64,000 nt of DNA from Pseudobacter ginsenosidimutans (GTDB taxonomy: Bacteria > Bacteroidota > Bacteroidia > Chitinophagales > Chitinophagaceae). This document shows positions 27,693 through 35,675 of the stretch, piece by piece. Under the pieces are notes generated by a model, which was not told the DNA's origin, searched no databases, and saw only the letters and a program-made list of their open reading frames with translations. Each line of letters begins with the position of its first letter. Position 1 is the first letter of the stretch. The translations under genes and the position numbers were made by a program. The DNA is taken from assembly GCF_007970185.1 (NCBI RefSeq), contig NZ_CP042431.1:3968001-4032000 (forward strand). The letters are read 5' to 3'.

Positions 27693-28463
27693 ATGAAAAA
27701 AATCAACCACGGCTGTTTTCTTTTCCTGTTTTTGATAGCAGCCTGTAAAAAAGACAATCCCCGCGGAACAGCCACCCTGCTGATGTTCAATGCTGTGACC
27801 GGATCCGATACGCTCGTTACCAGTTTCAACGGCACAGAAACCATACGCTATTTCAAAACTGCCAACAGGCTGGTCTATGGCGAAGTGATAAGCCCATATT
27901 TTTTCAATATGAACGGGCAATTCAATTCCTATGCAGGTGATCAGCCGATCGTTTTGTACAACAACAACGATACTACCAGCAAGAGCCAGCCTGTATTCGA
28001 TCTACAGGTGAACCTGCCTGTTAGTTCCATCAGCAGCCTCTTCCTCACGGGTTCTCTGGCTGATCCGGATACTTTGTTTACCCGTGATCATCTGCCATAT
28101 CATCCTTCAACCGACAGTAGTATGGGCATACGCTTCGTGAATCTTTCGCCCGGCAATATGAAATTGAGTGTGAACCTGGCGGGAGAGACTCATGGCAGTG
28201 AAGTGAGCGGCCTGCAATATAAAGGGATCACAGGGTTCACGAACTATCCGGTCACGGAAGGAGTGGAGGAGTACAACTATGAATTCAGGGATGCATCCAA
28301 TGGTGATCTGATCACCACATTTACCATCGATGTGCGGAACAGTCAATCCGGCAACTTCATCATCAATCAGCGGCGCTATCGCAATTATACCCTGATGTTC
28401 TATGGGAAAGCCGGCAGCACCGGCACAGATAAACAGGCCGTGCAGATCATGAACAATAATTAA
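27693..28463 (+). CDS. DUF4397-like lipoprotein (module A)
   Basis: The 256-residue protein has a lipoprotein signal with lipobox LIAAC (Cys ~19) followed by KKDN, the charged tail seen on surface-exported Bacteroidota lipoproteins. The body is beta-rich: TATLLMFNAVTGSDTL, a Tyr-rich stretch, then IRFVNLSPGNMKLSVNLAG, which resembles the DUF4397 repeat (residues carried on an immunoglobulin-like fold). It ends QAVQIMNNN. It lies 12 bp after susD and 10 bp before the ABC ATPase gene, so it is translated as part of the module. A surface accessory to the SusCD pair or an anchor for the exporter are both possible. A paralogue is at 45574. Confidence 0.88.
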   Translation: MKKINHGCFLFLFLIAACKKDNPRGTATLLMFNAVTGSDTLVTSFNGTETIRYFKTANRLVYGEVISPYFFNMNGQFNSYAGDQPIVLYNNNDTTSKSQPVFDLQVNLPVSSISSLFLTGSLADPDTLFTRDHLPYHPSTDSSMGIRFVNLSPGNMKLSVNLAGETHGSEVSGLQYKGITGFTNYPVTEGVEEYNYEFRDASNGDLITTFTIDVRNSQSGNFIINQRRYRNYTLMFYGKAGSTGTDKQAVQIMNNN

Positions 28464-28473
28464 CCTAACTTAT

Positions 28474-29397
28474 ATGAGCAGCATTCTAAAGATCGAACAG
28501 CTCTCGCACAGGTACAGCAGTACATGGGCTGTTCGCGACCTCAATATCGAGATCAGTCAAACAGGTATCGTGGGCCTGCTGGGCTCCAATGGTGCAGGAA
28601 AATCCACCACCATGAATATCATCTGTGGTGTTTTGAACCAGACTGAAGGTAAAGTGACCGTTGATGGATTCGATATCCGGGAACAACCGGAAGAAGCCAA
28701 AAAGAATATCGGTTTCTTACCTCAGACGCCGCCACTCTATGCTGATTTCACCATCGACGAATATCTTCACTATACAGCCAACCTGCGCGCTATGGATAAG
28801 ACGAAGATCAAAGCGGCAGTGGAAGAAGTGAAGGAAAAAACGGGCATCGGACATTTCAGCAGCAGGCTCATCAAAAATCTTTCCGGTGGATATAAACAAC
28901 GTGTGGGCATTGCACAGGCATTGATCCATAAGCCCAGGCTGGTGGTATTGGATGAACCTACCAATGGGCTCGATCCCAACCAGCTGATAGAAGCGAGGAA
29001 ACTGATCAAAGAGATCGCGCAGGAACATGCAGTTCTGTTATCGTCGCATATCCTTTCTGAGATCCGCCTCGTGTGTAAAGATGTGATCATGATCGAAGCG
29101 GGAAGAGTAGTGTTTGCCGATACGATGGACGCGTTCGACAATTACATGCAACCCAACAGCCTCCTCGTAATGCTCCAGAATATGCCGGCGGAGGCAGCTT
29201 TGCTGGCTGTAAAAGGTGTTCAGAAAGTGGAATTCCTCACAGAAAAGCAGGTTCGGATCTATTTCGATGGAGACCCAGGCATCAACGAAAGGATCGTTGC
29301 TGCCAGCATGGAACAGAACTGGCGACTGAAAGAGATCAGCGCAGACAAGAGCCTGCTGGATGATACCTTCAAACAATTGTCCACACTTTCCAACTAG
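28474..29397 (+). CDS. ABC transporter ATP-binding protein, GldA/ABC-2 exporter type (module A)
   Basis: The 307-residue ATPase has Walker A GSNGAGKST (37-45), Q-loop FLPQTPPLY, signature LSGGYKQRVGIAQ, Walker B LVVLDEPTNGLDPNQ and the switch His in LLSSHILSE. A C-terminal ~90-residue extension (LLAVKGVQKVEFLTEKQVRI) is like that of GldA and other ABC-2 drug or lipid exporter ATPases. It should form the motor of a complex with the two fused permeases at 29434-31793 and 31827. It is about 65-70% identical by eye to the module B ATPase (46400). It is one ATPase serving two permeases, consistent with a homodimeric motor on a heterodimeric channel. Confidence 0.95.
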   Translation: MSSILKIEQLSHRYSSTWAVRDLNIEISQTGIVGLLGSNGAGKSTTMNIICGVLNQTEGKVTVDGFDIREQPEEAKKNIGFLPQTPPLYADFTIDEYLHYTANLRAMDKTKIKAAVEEVKEKTGIGHFSSRLIKNLSGGYKQRVGIAQALIHKPRLVVLDEPTNGLDPNQLIEARKLIKEIAQEHAVLLSSHILSEIRLVCKDVIMIEAGRVVFADTMDAFDNYMQPNSLLVMLQNMPAEAALLAVKGVQKVEFLTEKQVRIYFDGDPGINERIVAASMEQNWRLKEISADKSLLDDTFKQLSTLSN

Positions 29398-29433
29398 CTC
29401 ACTCAACTACCTATTAAGTATAAACGCTAACCA

Positions 29434-29931
29434 ATGAGGATGCTCATCCAAATCGCAAAAGCAGAGTTGCGAAATCTATTCTATTCCCCTGTAGCATGGT
29501 TCCTGGCTATCGCCTTCCTGGTACAATGCGCCTTGTTCTATATGAAGGGGATGGTGCCGATGGCAAAAGGAAATGATGTAATGAATGAAATGTACCCGGG
29601 CATGAATGTATATGAAGACTTCCCGCTTACAGGTTCCTTCTTTCTTCAACCCGGTGGCATGTTCCAGGTGGCGCTGCAGAATCTGTACCTTTTCATCCCA
29701 TTGCTGACCATGGGGATGATCAGCCGCGAAGTGAACAATGGCACCATCAAACTGCTCTTTTCCTCCCCGGTGAAACTGCGGCAGCTGGTGCTGGGAAAAT
29801 ACCTGGCATTGATGGTATACAACCTGCTGCTGGTGGGGATCATCGGCATATTCATGGTCACTGCTTTTTTCATATCAAATCACCAGACTATGGGTTATTG
29901 TTGTCGGCAGCACTCGGCTTTTATCTGCTGA
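29434..29931 (+). CDS. N-terminal part of frameshifted permease-GldG fusion 1 (module A)
   Basis: This frame starts MRMLIQIAKAELRNLFYSPV, the N-terminus shared by all four permeases in the window. It covers the first three to four membrane segments of an ABC-2 (GldF-like) permease (LYLFIPLLTMGMISREVNNGTIKLLFSSPVKL appears at ~85-130 in pieces). After GIFMVTAFF it runs into unrelated residues (NHQTMGYCC) and stops at 29931. The intact frame continues at 29898-31793. The break is at a T6 run (29865-29870); one extra T gives GIFMVTAFFHIKSPDYGLLLS, matching the homologues. The combined length, 2360 nt plus one, gives 786 residues. Confidence 0.87.
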   Translation: MRMLIQIAKAELRNLFYSPVAWFLAIAFLVQCALFYMKGMVPMAKGNDVMNEMYPGMNVYEDFPLTGSFFLQPGGMFQVALQNLYLFIPLLTMGMISREVNNGTIKLLFSSPVKLRQLVLGKYLALMVYNLLLVGIIGIFMVTAFFISNHQTMGYCCRQHSAFIC

Positions 29932-31793
29932 TCTGCGCTTATGGAGCCATCGGTTTATTCATGAGCAGCCTGACCACTTACCAGATCCTCTCTGCCATCG
30001 GTACTTTCATTGTTATTTTCATACTGAGCCGTATCGGCACACTCTGGCAGGAGACCCCCTTTGTGCGCGACCTTACTTATTTTCTCTATCTGTCAGGAAG
30101 AACAGGTAGAATGCTCAATGGGTTGATCGCATCGAAGGATATCATTTATTTTTTGATGGTGATCGGCATGTTCCTCGGCTTTACCCTCGTCAGGCTCAGG
30201 AATGCCAGGGAGAAAAAGCCCTGGTATATCAAGGCGATGCGGAATGTGCTGGTGATTGCCGTTACAGTACTTACCGGATATATTTGTTCATTCCCTCAGA
30301 CCACGCTTTACTTCGATCCAACGGATCGTGAGAACAATACCCTCCATATCAATACCAGGCAACTGGTAAAAGAGATCGGCAACGATGATCTGGAAGTGAC
30401 CCTCTATACCAACCTGCTCGGCAATGAAATGAGTTATGGTCTTCCCGGTGCGCGTAACGCTTACCTGACCAATATGTGGGAGCGGTTCCTTCGGTTCAAA
30501 CCTAATATCAGGTTCAAATACGTGTATTACTATTATTATGATCCTTCGCTGGATATGGGCCAGAAAGCAACACTGTTCCCCGGCAAGTCCAATGAAGAGA
30601 TGGCAAGGGACATCGCAAAATTGTACAGGCTCGATTTGAAATTGTTCAAAAGTCCGGAAGAAATGAAAAAGATCATCGATCTCGGACCTGAAGGACACCG
30701 GTTGATCATGCAGCTGAAGTACAAAGGCAGAACGGAATTCCTGAGAACATACGGTACCGGAACGGCCTTCCCGGCAGGTGATCCCTGGCCAATTGAAATG
30801 AATACCGCTGCTGCATTAAAGAGGTTGGTACATCCGGAATCCATACCCCGGATCTTATACTCCACCGGGCATTATGAGCGGAGTATTTTCAAAGATGGAG
30901 AACGTGAATACTGGTATACAACCCTGAACAAGACCAGGAACGAAACCCTTATCAATAACGGGTTTGAATTTGATACCATCTCCCTGGCTACCCGGAACAT
31001 ACCGGAAAATATTACAGCACTCGTATTGGCGGACCCACGTTCAGCTCTAACCGAAAACGAACAAAAGAAGATCAGTGATTACATAAGCAAAGGTGGGAAC
31101 ATGATCATAATGGGGGAGCCGGGAAAACAGGAAATACTGAATCCCCTGCTCAGTCAACTGGGCGTTCAGTTGATGGATGGGACCGTTGTGGAGCCGAGCT
31201 TCCATGAAATGCCGCAAATGGTGAAAGCCCTGTATACGCCTGCTATTGCCAATGTGGGGTACGAGCCGCTGATGCAGATGATCAGCAGGAAGTTCAACAG
31301 TAAATATCCTTATGATACCATAAAGCTGACTATGCCAGGAGTGGCAGCAATTGCATTCACCAATAAAAATGATTTTGAGAAGAAGGCATCCCTCCTGACG
31401 AATAAAAACAGTACATGGATCAGGAAAGGAGAACTGGTTACCGATTCCGCAGCCATTTTGTTTCAACCTGAAAATGGCGATACAAGAGGCTCATTCCCTA
31501 CAGGCGTTCAACTGAGCAGGCAGGTAGGTAAGAAGGAACAACATATTATGATAATGGGCGACGCTGATTATATCAGCAATTACAGACTGGCAGACTATTT
31601 CAACAATACGGTCCATTACTGGATCAGCAATGGGGCCTATCCTGTATATCTTCCCTGGCGTAATCCCACTGATAATAAAGTAATGGTTACAGGCAGGACC
31701 ATGATCAGGCTCAGCTTCGTATATACATGGGTGTTGCCGGCCATCATCCTGGTGCTTGCAGCCGTTCTGCTGATCAGGCGAAAAAGAAAATAG
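29898..31793 (+). CDS. Main part of permease-GldG fusion 1 (module A) after the frameshift
   Basis: The coding frame in fact opens near 29872. It carries the remaining GldF-like membrane segments (LGFYLLICAYGAIGLFMSSL, IIYFLMVIGMFLGFTLVRLR). A large GldG-type auxiliary domain follows outside the membrane (about 150-590: DLEVTLYTNLLG, NAYLTNMWERFLRFKPN, TGHYERSIFKDGEREYW, LVLADPRSALTENEQKKISDYI, GGNMIIMGEPGKQEI). A final membrane helix ends in the basic tail LLIRRKRK. The fused order, permease then GldG, combines what are separate gldF and gldG genes in gliding bacteria. Most similar in the window to its neighbour at 31827. Confidence 0.88.
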   Translation: MLSAALGFYLLICAYGAIGLFMSSLTTYQILSAIGTFIVIFILSRIGTLWQETPFVRDLTYFLYLSGRTGRMLNGLIASKDIIYFLMVIGMFLGFTLVRLRNAREKKPWYIKAMRNVLVIAVTVLTGYICSFPQTTLYFDPTDRENNTLHINTRQLVKEIGNDDLEVTLYTNLLGNEMSYGLPGARNAYLTNMWERFLRFKPNIRFKYVYYYYYDPSLDMGQKATLFPGKSNEEMARDIAKLYRLDLKLFKSPEEMKKIIDLGPEGHRLIMQLKYKGRTEFLRTYGTGTAFPAGDPWPIEMNTAAALKRLVHPESIPRILYSTGHYERSIFKDGEREYWYTTLNKTRNETLINNGFEFDTISLATRNIPENITALVLADPRSALTENEQKKISDYISKGGNMIIMGEPGKQEILNPLLSQLGVQLMDGTVVEPSFHEMPQMVKALYTPAIANVGYEPLMQMISRKFNSKYPYDTIKLTMPGVAAIAFTNKNDFEKKASLLTNKNSTWIRKGELVTDSAAILFQPENGDTRGSFPTGVQLSRQVGKKEQHIMIMGDADYISNYRLADYFNNTVHYWISNGAYPVYLPWRNPTDNKVMVTGRTMIRLSFVYTWVLPAIILVLAAVLLIRRKRK

Positions 31794-31826
31794 AAACCAA
31801 TACAAAAACACTATAAATAATCATCG

Positions 31827-34262
31827 ATGAGGATGATCATTCAAATTGCGAAGGCGGAACTGAGGACTCTTTTCTATTCCCCTGTGGCCTGGTTCCTGAT
31901 ACTTGCATTCCTTGTGCAATGTGCTTACTTTTTTACCACCGGATTGGCGGGCCTGGCCGAAGTGCAGGATATGATAGTTAAGAATAATCCCGGTTATGCT
32001 GGCCTTACAGGAAGTGCTGAAGCTGGTTATACCAGGCGATTGTTCCTGGGTGGCGAAGGCGTATTTTCAAGTGTGTTGCAGAATCTGTACCTGTTCATTC
32101 CGCTGCTTACAATGGGGCTTATCGGCAGAGAGATTCAGAACGGCACTTCAAAGCTGCTTTATTCTTCCCCAGTGAAACTGCATCAGATCGTATCAGGGAA
32201 ATATCTTGCCATCATGATCTATAACCTGATACTGGTAATTATCCTGGGGATCTTCATGGTAACCGCTTCGATGGTGATGATCAAAGTTGATCATGGAATG
32301 CTGCTCTCTGCCATGCTGGGCTTCTACCTGCTTACCTGCACGTATACTGCTATCGGAATGTTCATGTCCAGCATTACCACGCATCAGATCATCGCAGCCG
32401 TTGGCACTTTCCTGATCGTCTTCTGCCTGAGCTTCATGGACAGTCTCTGGCAGAAATATGATTTCGTACGCGATCTCACTTTCTTTTTACATCTTCCCGG
32501 CCGCACACAAAAGATGTTACTGGGATTGATCACTACCAAAGATGTAATCTATTTCCTGGTGATCATGAGTATGTTCATCATGTTCACCATCCTCCGCCTG
32601 CGGGCCGCCAGGGAAGCCAATCCCTGGTATGTAAATATGATGCGCTATTGTTTTGTTGTGGTATTGGGATTGATGATCGGATATCTCAGTTCGAGACCTG
32701 CCATGACAGGCTATTGGGACACTACTGCTCAAAAAGTGAACACGATACATGAGAAGACGCAGCAGCTCATTAAGGAAATGGGCGATGAGCCCCTGGAGGT
32801 AACGCTTTATTCCAATTTTCTGGAGCCTTCCGGCAGTAAAGGGCTTCCCGAAGCGCGGAACGCCTACCTCACCAATGTATGGGAAAGGTATCTGCGTTTC
32901 AAGCCCGGGATCAAATTCAACTACGTTTACTATTATGATCATGATAGCACCATCATGGGTAAAAATATTTACCGTGCATTTCCCGGTAAGTCGATTGATT
33001 TCATAGCAGCCAAATCAGCAGAATATTCGGAGCTTGACCTGGATGATTTTCTGAAGCCTGCAGAGATCAGGAAGATGATCGATCTGAAGCCTGAGAACAT
33101 GCGGCTGGTAATGCAGTTGAAGTACAAGGGACGCACAGAGTTCCTCCGCACTTTCAACGATAATATTTTTTGGCCGCAGGAAATGCAGGTAGCAGCAGCG
33201 TTCAAGCGATTGATCGATGGCGTTGCCCCCAAATGTGCTTTCGTTTCCGGTCATTATGAAAGGAATATTTTCAAAACCGGTGAGCGGGAGTATGCGAACC
33301 ATACTGCCAGCAAACTGGAGCGCAGCGCGTTGGTGAACCTGGGCTTTGATGTGGATACTGTTAGTCTGGACACGGAAGATATTCCTGCAGGGGCAACCAC
33401 CCTGGTGCTGGCAGATCCTAAATCTGCATTAAGCGAAGTATGCCTCCAAAAGATCAGGCTTTATCTGGCAACGGGTGGTAATATGTTCATTATGGGAGAA
33501 CCAGGTAAGCAGCAAATGGTGAACCCGGTGCTGAAGCAACTGGGCTTAAGCCTGATGGATGGTGTGCTGGTTTCACAAAATAAACGGGAGATGCCACAGA
33601 TGCAGTCGCTACACCTGACCAACGCTTTCCTTAGCATGGAGAAGAACCCGTCATCATCCGGTTTCAAAAAAGTTCCGGAAAGAGACAAACATATCCTCAT
33701 GCCTTATGCAGCAGCGATCGACTATACGGATACCGCTGGTTTTACTGTTACACCTTTGCTGAAGTCGGAGGCAGGAGTTACCTGGTTGAAAAAAGGAAAG
33801 CTGGTGGTGGATTCTGCCATGGTGGAATTCAATCAGCAGGATGGAGATCTGCGGTCATTTTTCGCCTCCCTTTCAAATAAGACAATGCCGGCAGTGAAAG
33901 AGGATACAGTCAATACGGCTCAGGTAGTGCCGGATACAATGCATAATGAGCAGGGCTCATTCGTAACCTTACTGGCAATGCACCGCTCCATCGGAAATAA
34001 AGAGCAACGGATAGTTGTAGCCGGAGATGCTGATTTTATCAGCAATATGAGAGCGATGCAACACAAAACCGGCATACTCCTGTATAGCTGGCTTGCCAAT
34101 GGAGTATACCCGATCGCTATTCCCGGGACTCCGCCCCGTGATATATTCCTGACTATTACCGGAAAGACTGCGGCGCAGCTCAAACTGTTCTTTGTGTGGC
34201 TGCTGCCAACACTGGTGCTGCTTTCCGGCACCGTTCTATTGATCAGACGCAAAAGAAAATAA
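31827..34262 (+). CDS. ABC-2 permease-GldG fusion protein 2 (module A)
   Basis: The intact 811-residue protein begins MRMIIQIAKAELRTLFYSPV. It has six or so membrane helices in residues 1-280 (GldF-like ABC-2 permease, LYLFIPLLTMGLIGREIQNG, LLYSSPVKLHQIVSGKYLAI) and a large extracytoplasmic GldG/ABC_transp_aux-type domain (~300-770: PLEVTLYSNFLEPS, VSGHYERNIFKTGEREYA, LVLADPKSAL, GGNMFIMGEPGKQQM, IVVAGDADFISNM). A last membrane helix with tail LLIRRKRK closes it. It lies 33 bp after fusion 1, and only 2 bp separate its stop from the MutS-like ATG at 34265. The tight spacing indicates co-expression of exporter and MutS-like ATPase. The exported substrate is unknown. Confidence 0.93.
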   Translation: MRMIIQIAKAELRTLFYSPVAWFLILAFLVQCAYFFTTGLAGLAEVQDMIVKNNPGYAGLTGSAEAGYTRRLFLGGEGVFSSVLQNLYLFIPLLTMGLIGREIQNGTSKLLYSSPVKLHQIVSGKYLAIMIYNLILVIILGIFMVTASMVMIKVDHGMLLSAMLGFYLLTCTYTAIGMFMSSITTHQIIAAVGTFLIVFCLSFMDSLWQKYDFVRDLTFFLHLPGRTQKMLLGLITTKDVIYFLVIMSMFIMFTILRLRAAREANPWYVNMMRYCFVVVLGLMIGYLSSRPAMTGYWDTTAQKVNTIHEKTQQLIKEMGDEPLEVTLYSNFLEPSGSKGLPEARNAYLTNVWERYLRFKPGIKFNYVYYYDHDSTIMGKNIYRAFPGKSIDFIAAKSAEYSELDLDDFLKPAEIRKMIDLKPENMRLVMQLKYKGRTEFLRTFNDNIFWPQEMQVAAAFKRLIDGVAPKCAFVSGHYERNIFKTGEREYANHTASKLERSALVNLGFDVDTVSLDTEDIPAGATTLVLADPKSALSEVCLQKIRLYLATGGNMFIMGEPGKQQMVNPVLKQLGLSLMDGVLVSQNKREMPQMQSLHLTNAFLSMEKNPSSSGFKKVPERDKHILMPYAAAIDYTDTAGFTVTPLLKSEAGVTWLKKGKLVVDSAMVEFNQQDGDLRSFFASLSNKTMPAVKEDTVNTAQVVPDTMHNEQGSFVTLLAMHRSIGNKEQRIVVAGDADFISNMRAMQHKTGILLYSWLANGVYPIAIPGTPPRDIFLTITGKTAAQLKLFFVWLLPTLVLLSGTVLLIRRKRK

Positions 34263-34264
34263 TC

Positions 34265-35566
34265 ATGTATTTACAAACAGATGAACAAACCATCGATGAT
34301 CTCCGTCTGTTCGGAAAGCGCGACAATAGTGGAGTATTCGATCTGTACAATCATGCGCATACACGTGGTGGTGAGGCCCTGCTGAAAGAGCTCTTCCGTC
34401 GTCCGCTCGCTGACAGGGATGCCATCAATAAAAGAAGCGCCATCATTCAGCATTTTGCACGTACCGGCCTTGCTTTCCCTTTCACCGGGTCAATGTTTGA
34501 TATGGCCGAGAAATATATGATGGCCGATGAGCCTGCAAAACAGGGCTCGCAGAAAGGCGCTTTGAGCGAGAAAGAGATTGGCAATGGTGTGGCCGCTGTG
34601 ATTGAGATGATACAGCGCACGAAGATCTTTATTGCATCTAAGGAGGTGACGTACCTGCAGGAATATGCAGCAGAAAGAAACAATATCGATCTGCTGTTAG
34701 CTGAACACGCTTTCAATCCGGTACTGAAAGAACAGGCAAAAGGAAAATTATCCTATACGGCCATAGCTGCTTATGACGTACTCTTCCGTTCGCAGGAGCG
34801 GGATAAGATCATGAAACTGCTGGATCATATCTATTACCTCGACGTGCTGTTATCAGTAGCTAAAGTAGCCATCCTACGGAAATTCATCTTTCCAAAGGCG
34901 CTGGATAAAGGTTCGGGGATATTGAACCTGGAAGGCGTTCATCACCCCGAGCTGAAAGATCCGGTGAGCAATGACATGAAGATGGATGCCAGCCGGAACC
35001 TGGTTTTCCTCACTGGCGCAAACATGGCGGGTAAGTCCACTTTCCTGCGTGCTGTGAGCATTGCGATGTATATAGCGCATATGGGTTTTCCTGTTGCTGC
35101 AAAAAAGATGGAGTTTTCGGTTATGGATGGGATTTATACAACCATCAACCTGCCGGATAACCTGGGCATTGGCGCCAGTCATTTCTATGCGGAGGTGTTG
35201 CGGGTGAAGCAGGTGGCTACGGAATTGAGCTTGAAGAAATCCCTGTTCATCGTGTTCGATGAACTGTTCCGGGGCACCAATGTGAAGGATGCGCATGAAG
35301 CATCGGTGGCGGTTGCACTGTCGTTCGCCAAAAAAACTGACAGTCTCTTCATTGTTTCTTCCCATATCATTGAAGCAGGAGAGCAACTGAAAGAACTGGA
35401 CAATATCGGTTTCCTGTACCTGCCTACCCTTATGAACGGCCATATGCCGGAATACACGTATAAACTTGAAGAAGGGATTACGGATGATCGTCATGGTATG
35501 ATCATCATTCGCAATGAAGGGATACTTGAAACGCTGAACAACGGCCGAAAACACGCTGTTCGGTAA
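34265..35566 (+). CDS. MutS-like ATPase, type a (module A)
   Basis: I chose the ATG at 34265 because its product (MYLQTDEQTIDDLRLFGKRD) aligns with the module B paralogue (MKFLQTDDQTIGDLRLFSKK). The 433-residue protein has a helical core/lever-like region (1-235) and a MutS domain V ATPase: Walker A GANMAGKST (251-259), the trans-acting loop DNLGIGASHFYAEVLRVKQ (~298-316), Walker B FIVFDELFRGTN (328-339), switch His in SSHIIEAG (~365) and C-terminal HGMIIIRNEGI. It has no mismatch-recognition domain I (no Phe-x-Glu) or connector, and is half the length of MutS. It is therefore not expected to do mismatch repair. Location next to exporter genes and partner type b (35676) suggests a heterodimer of unknown job. 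Confidence 0.9.
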   Translation: MYLQTDEQTIDDLRLFGKRDNSGVFDLYNHAHTRGGEALLKELFRRPLADRDAINKRSAIIQHFARTGLAFPFTGSMFDMAEKYMMADEPAKQGSQKGALSEKEIGNGVAAVIEMIQRTKIFIASKEVTYLQEYAAERNNIDLLLAEHAFNPVLKEQAKGKLSYTAIAAYDVLFRSQERDKIMKLLDHIYYLDVLLSVAKVAILRKFIFPKALDKGSGILNLEGVHHPELKDPVSNDMKMDASRNLVFLTGANMAGKSTFLRAVSIAMYIAHMGFPVAAKKMEFSVMDGIYTTINLPDNLGIGASHFYAEVLRVKQVATELSLKKSLFIVFDELFRGTNVKDAHEASVAVALSFAKKTDSLFIVSSHIIEAGEQLKELDNIGFLYLPTLMNGHMPEYTYKLEEGITDDRHGMIIIRNEGILETLNNGRKHAVR

Positions 35567-35603
35567 CGCAGCGCGTACCCAATTAAATACAGGGTGTGCC
35601 CAA

Positions 35604-35625
35604 TCGCTCGCGGGGACGCGAGCGA
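35604..35625. repeat. Perfect GC-rich palindrome (REP-like hairpin) between the two MutS-like genes
   Basis: TCGCTCGCG (35604-35612), a GGGA loop and CGCGAGCGA (35617-35625) form a perfect 9-bp stem. It is not followed by a T-run, so it is not a standard terminator. It occupies the 109-bp gap between the type a and type b MutS-like genes, the widest gap in module A's tail. The form resembles repetitive extragenic palindromes. Only one copy was seen in the window. Confidence 0.5.
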
Positions 35626-35675
35626 CTGCCGCTCTCCGGCTATTTACGACTCTCCAATTTTCAAAAAAGCTAATC

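Noticed and set aside
34265-35566. Annotation as DNA mismatch repair protein MutS
   Set aside because: Only the core and domain V are present; mismatch-binding and connector domains are missing and the context is a transporter operon.
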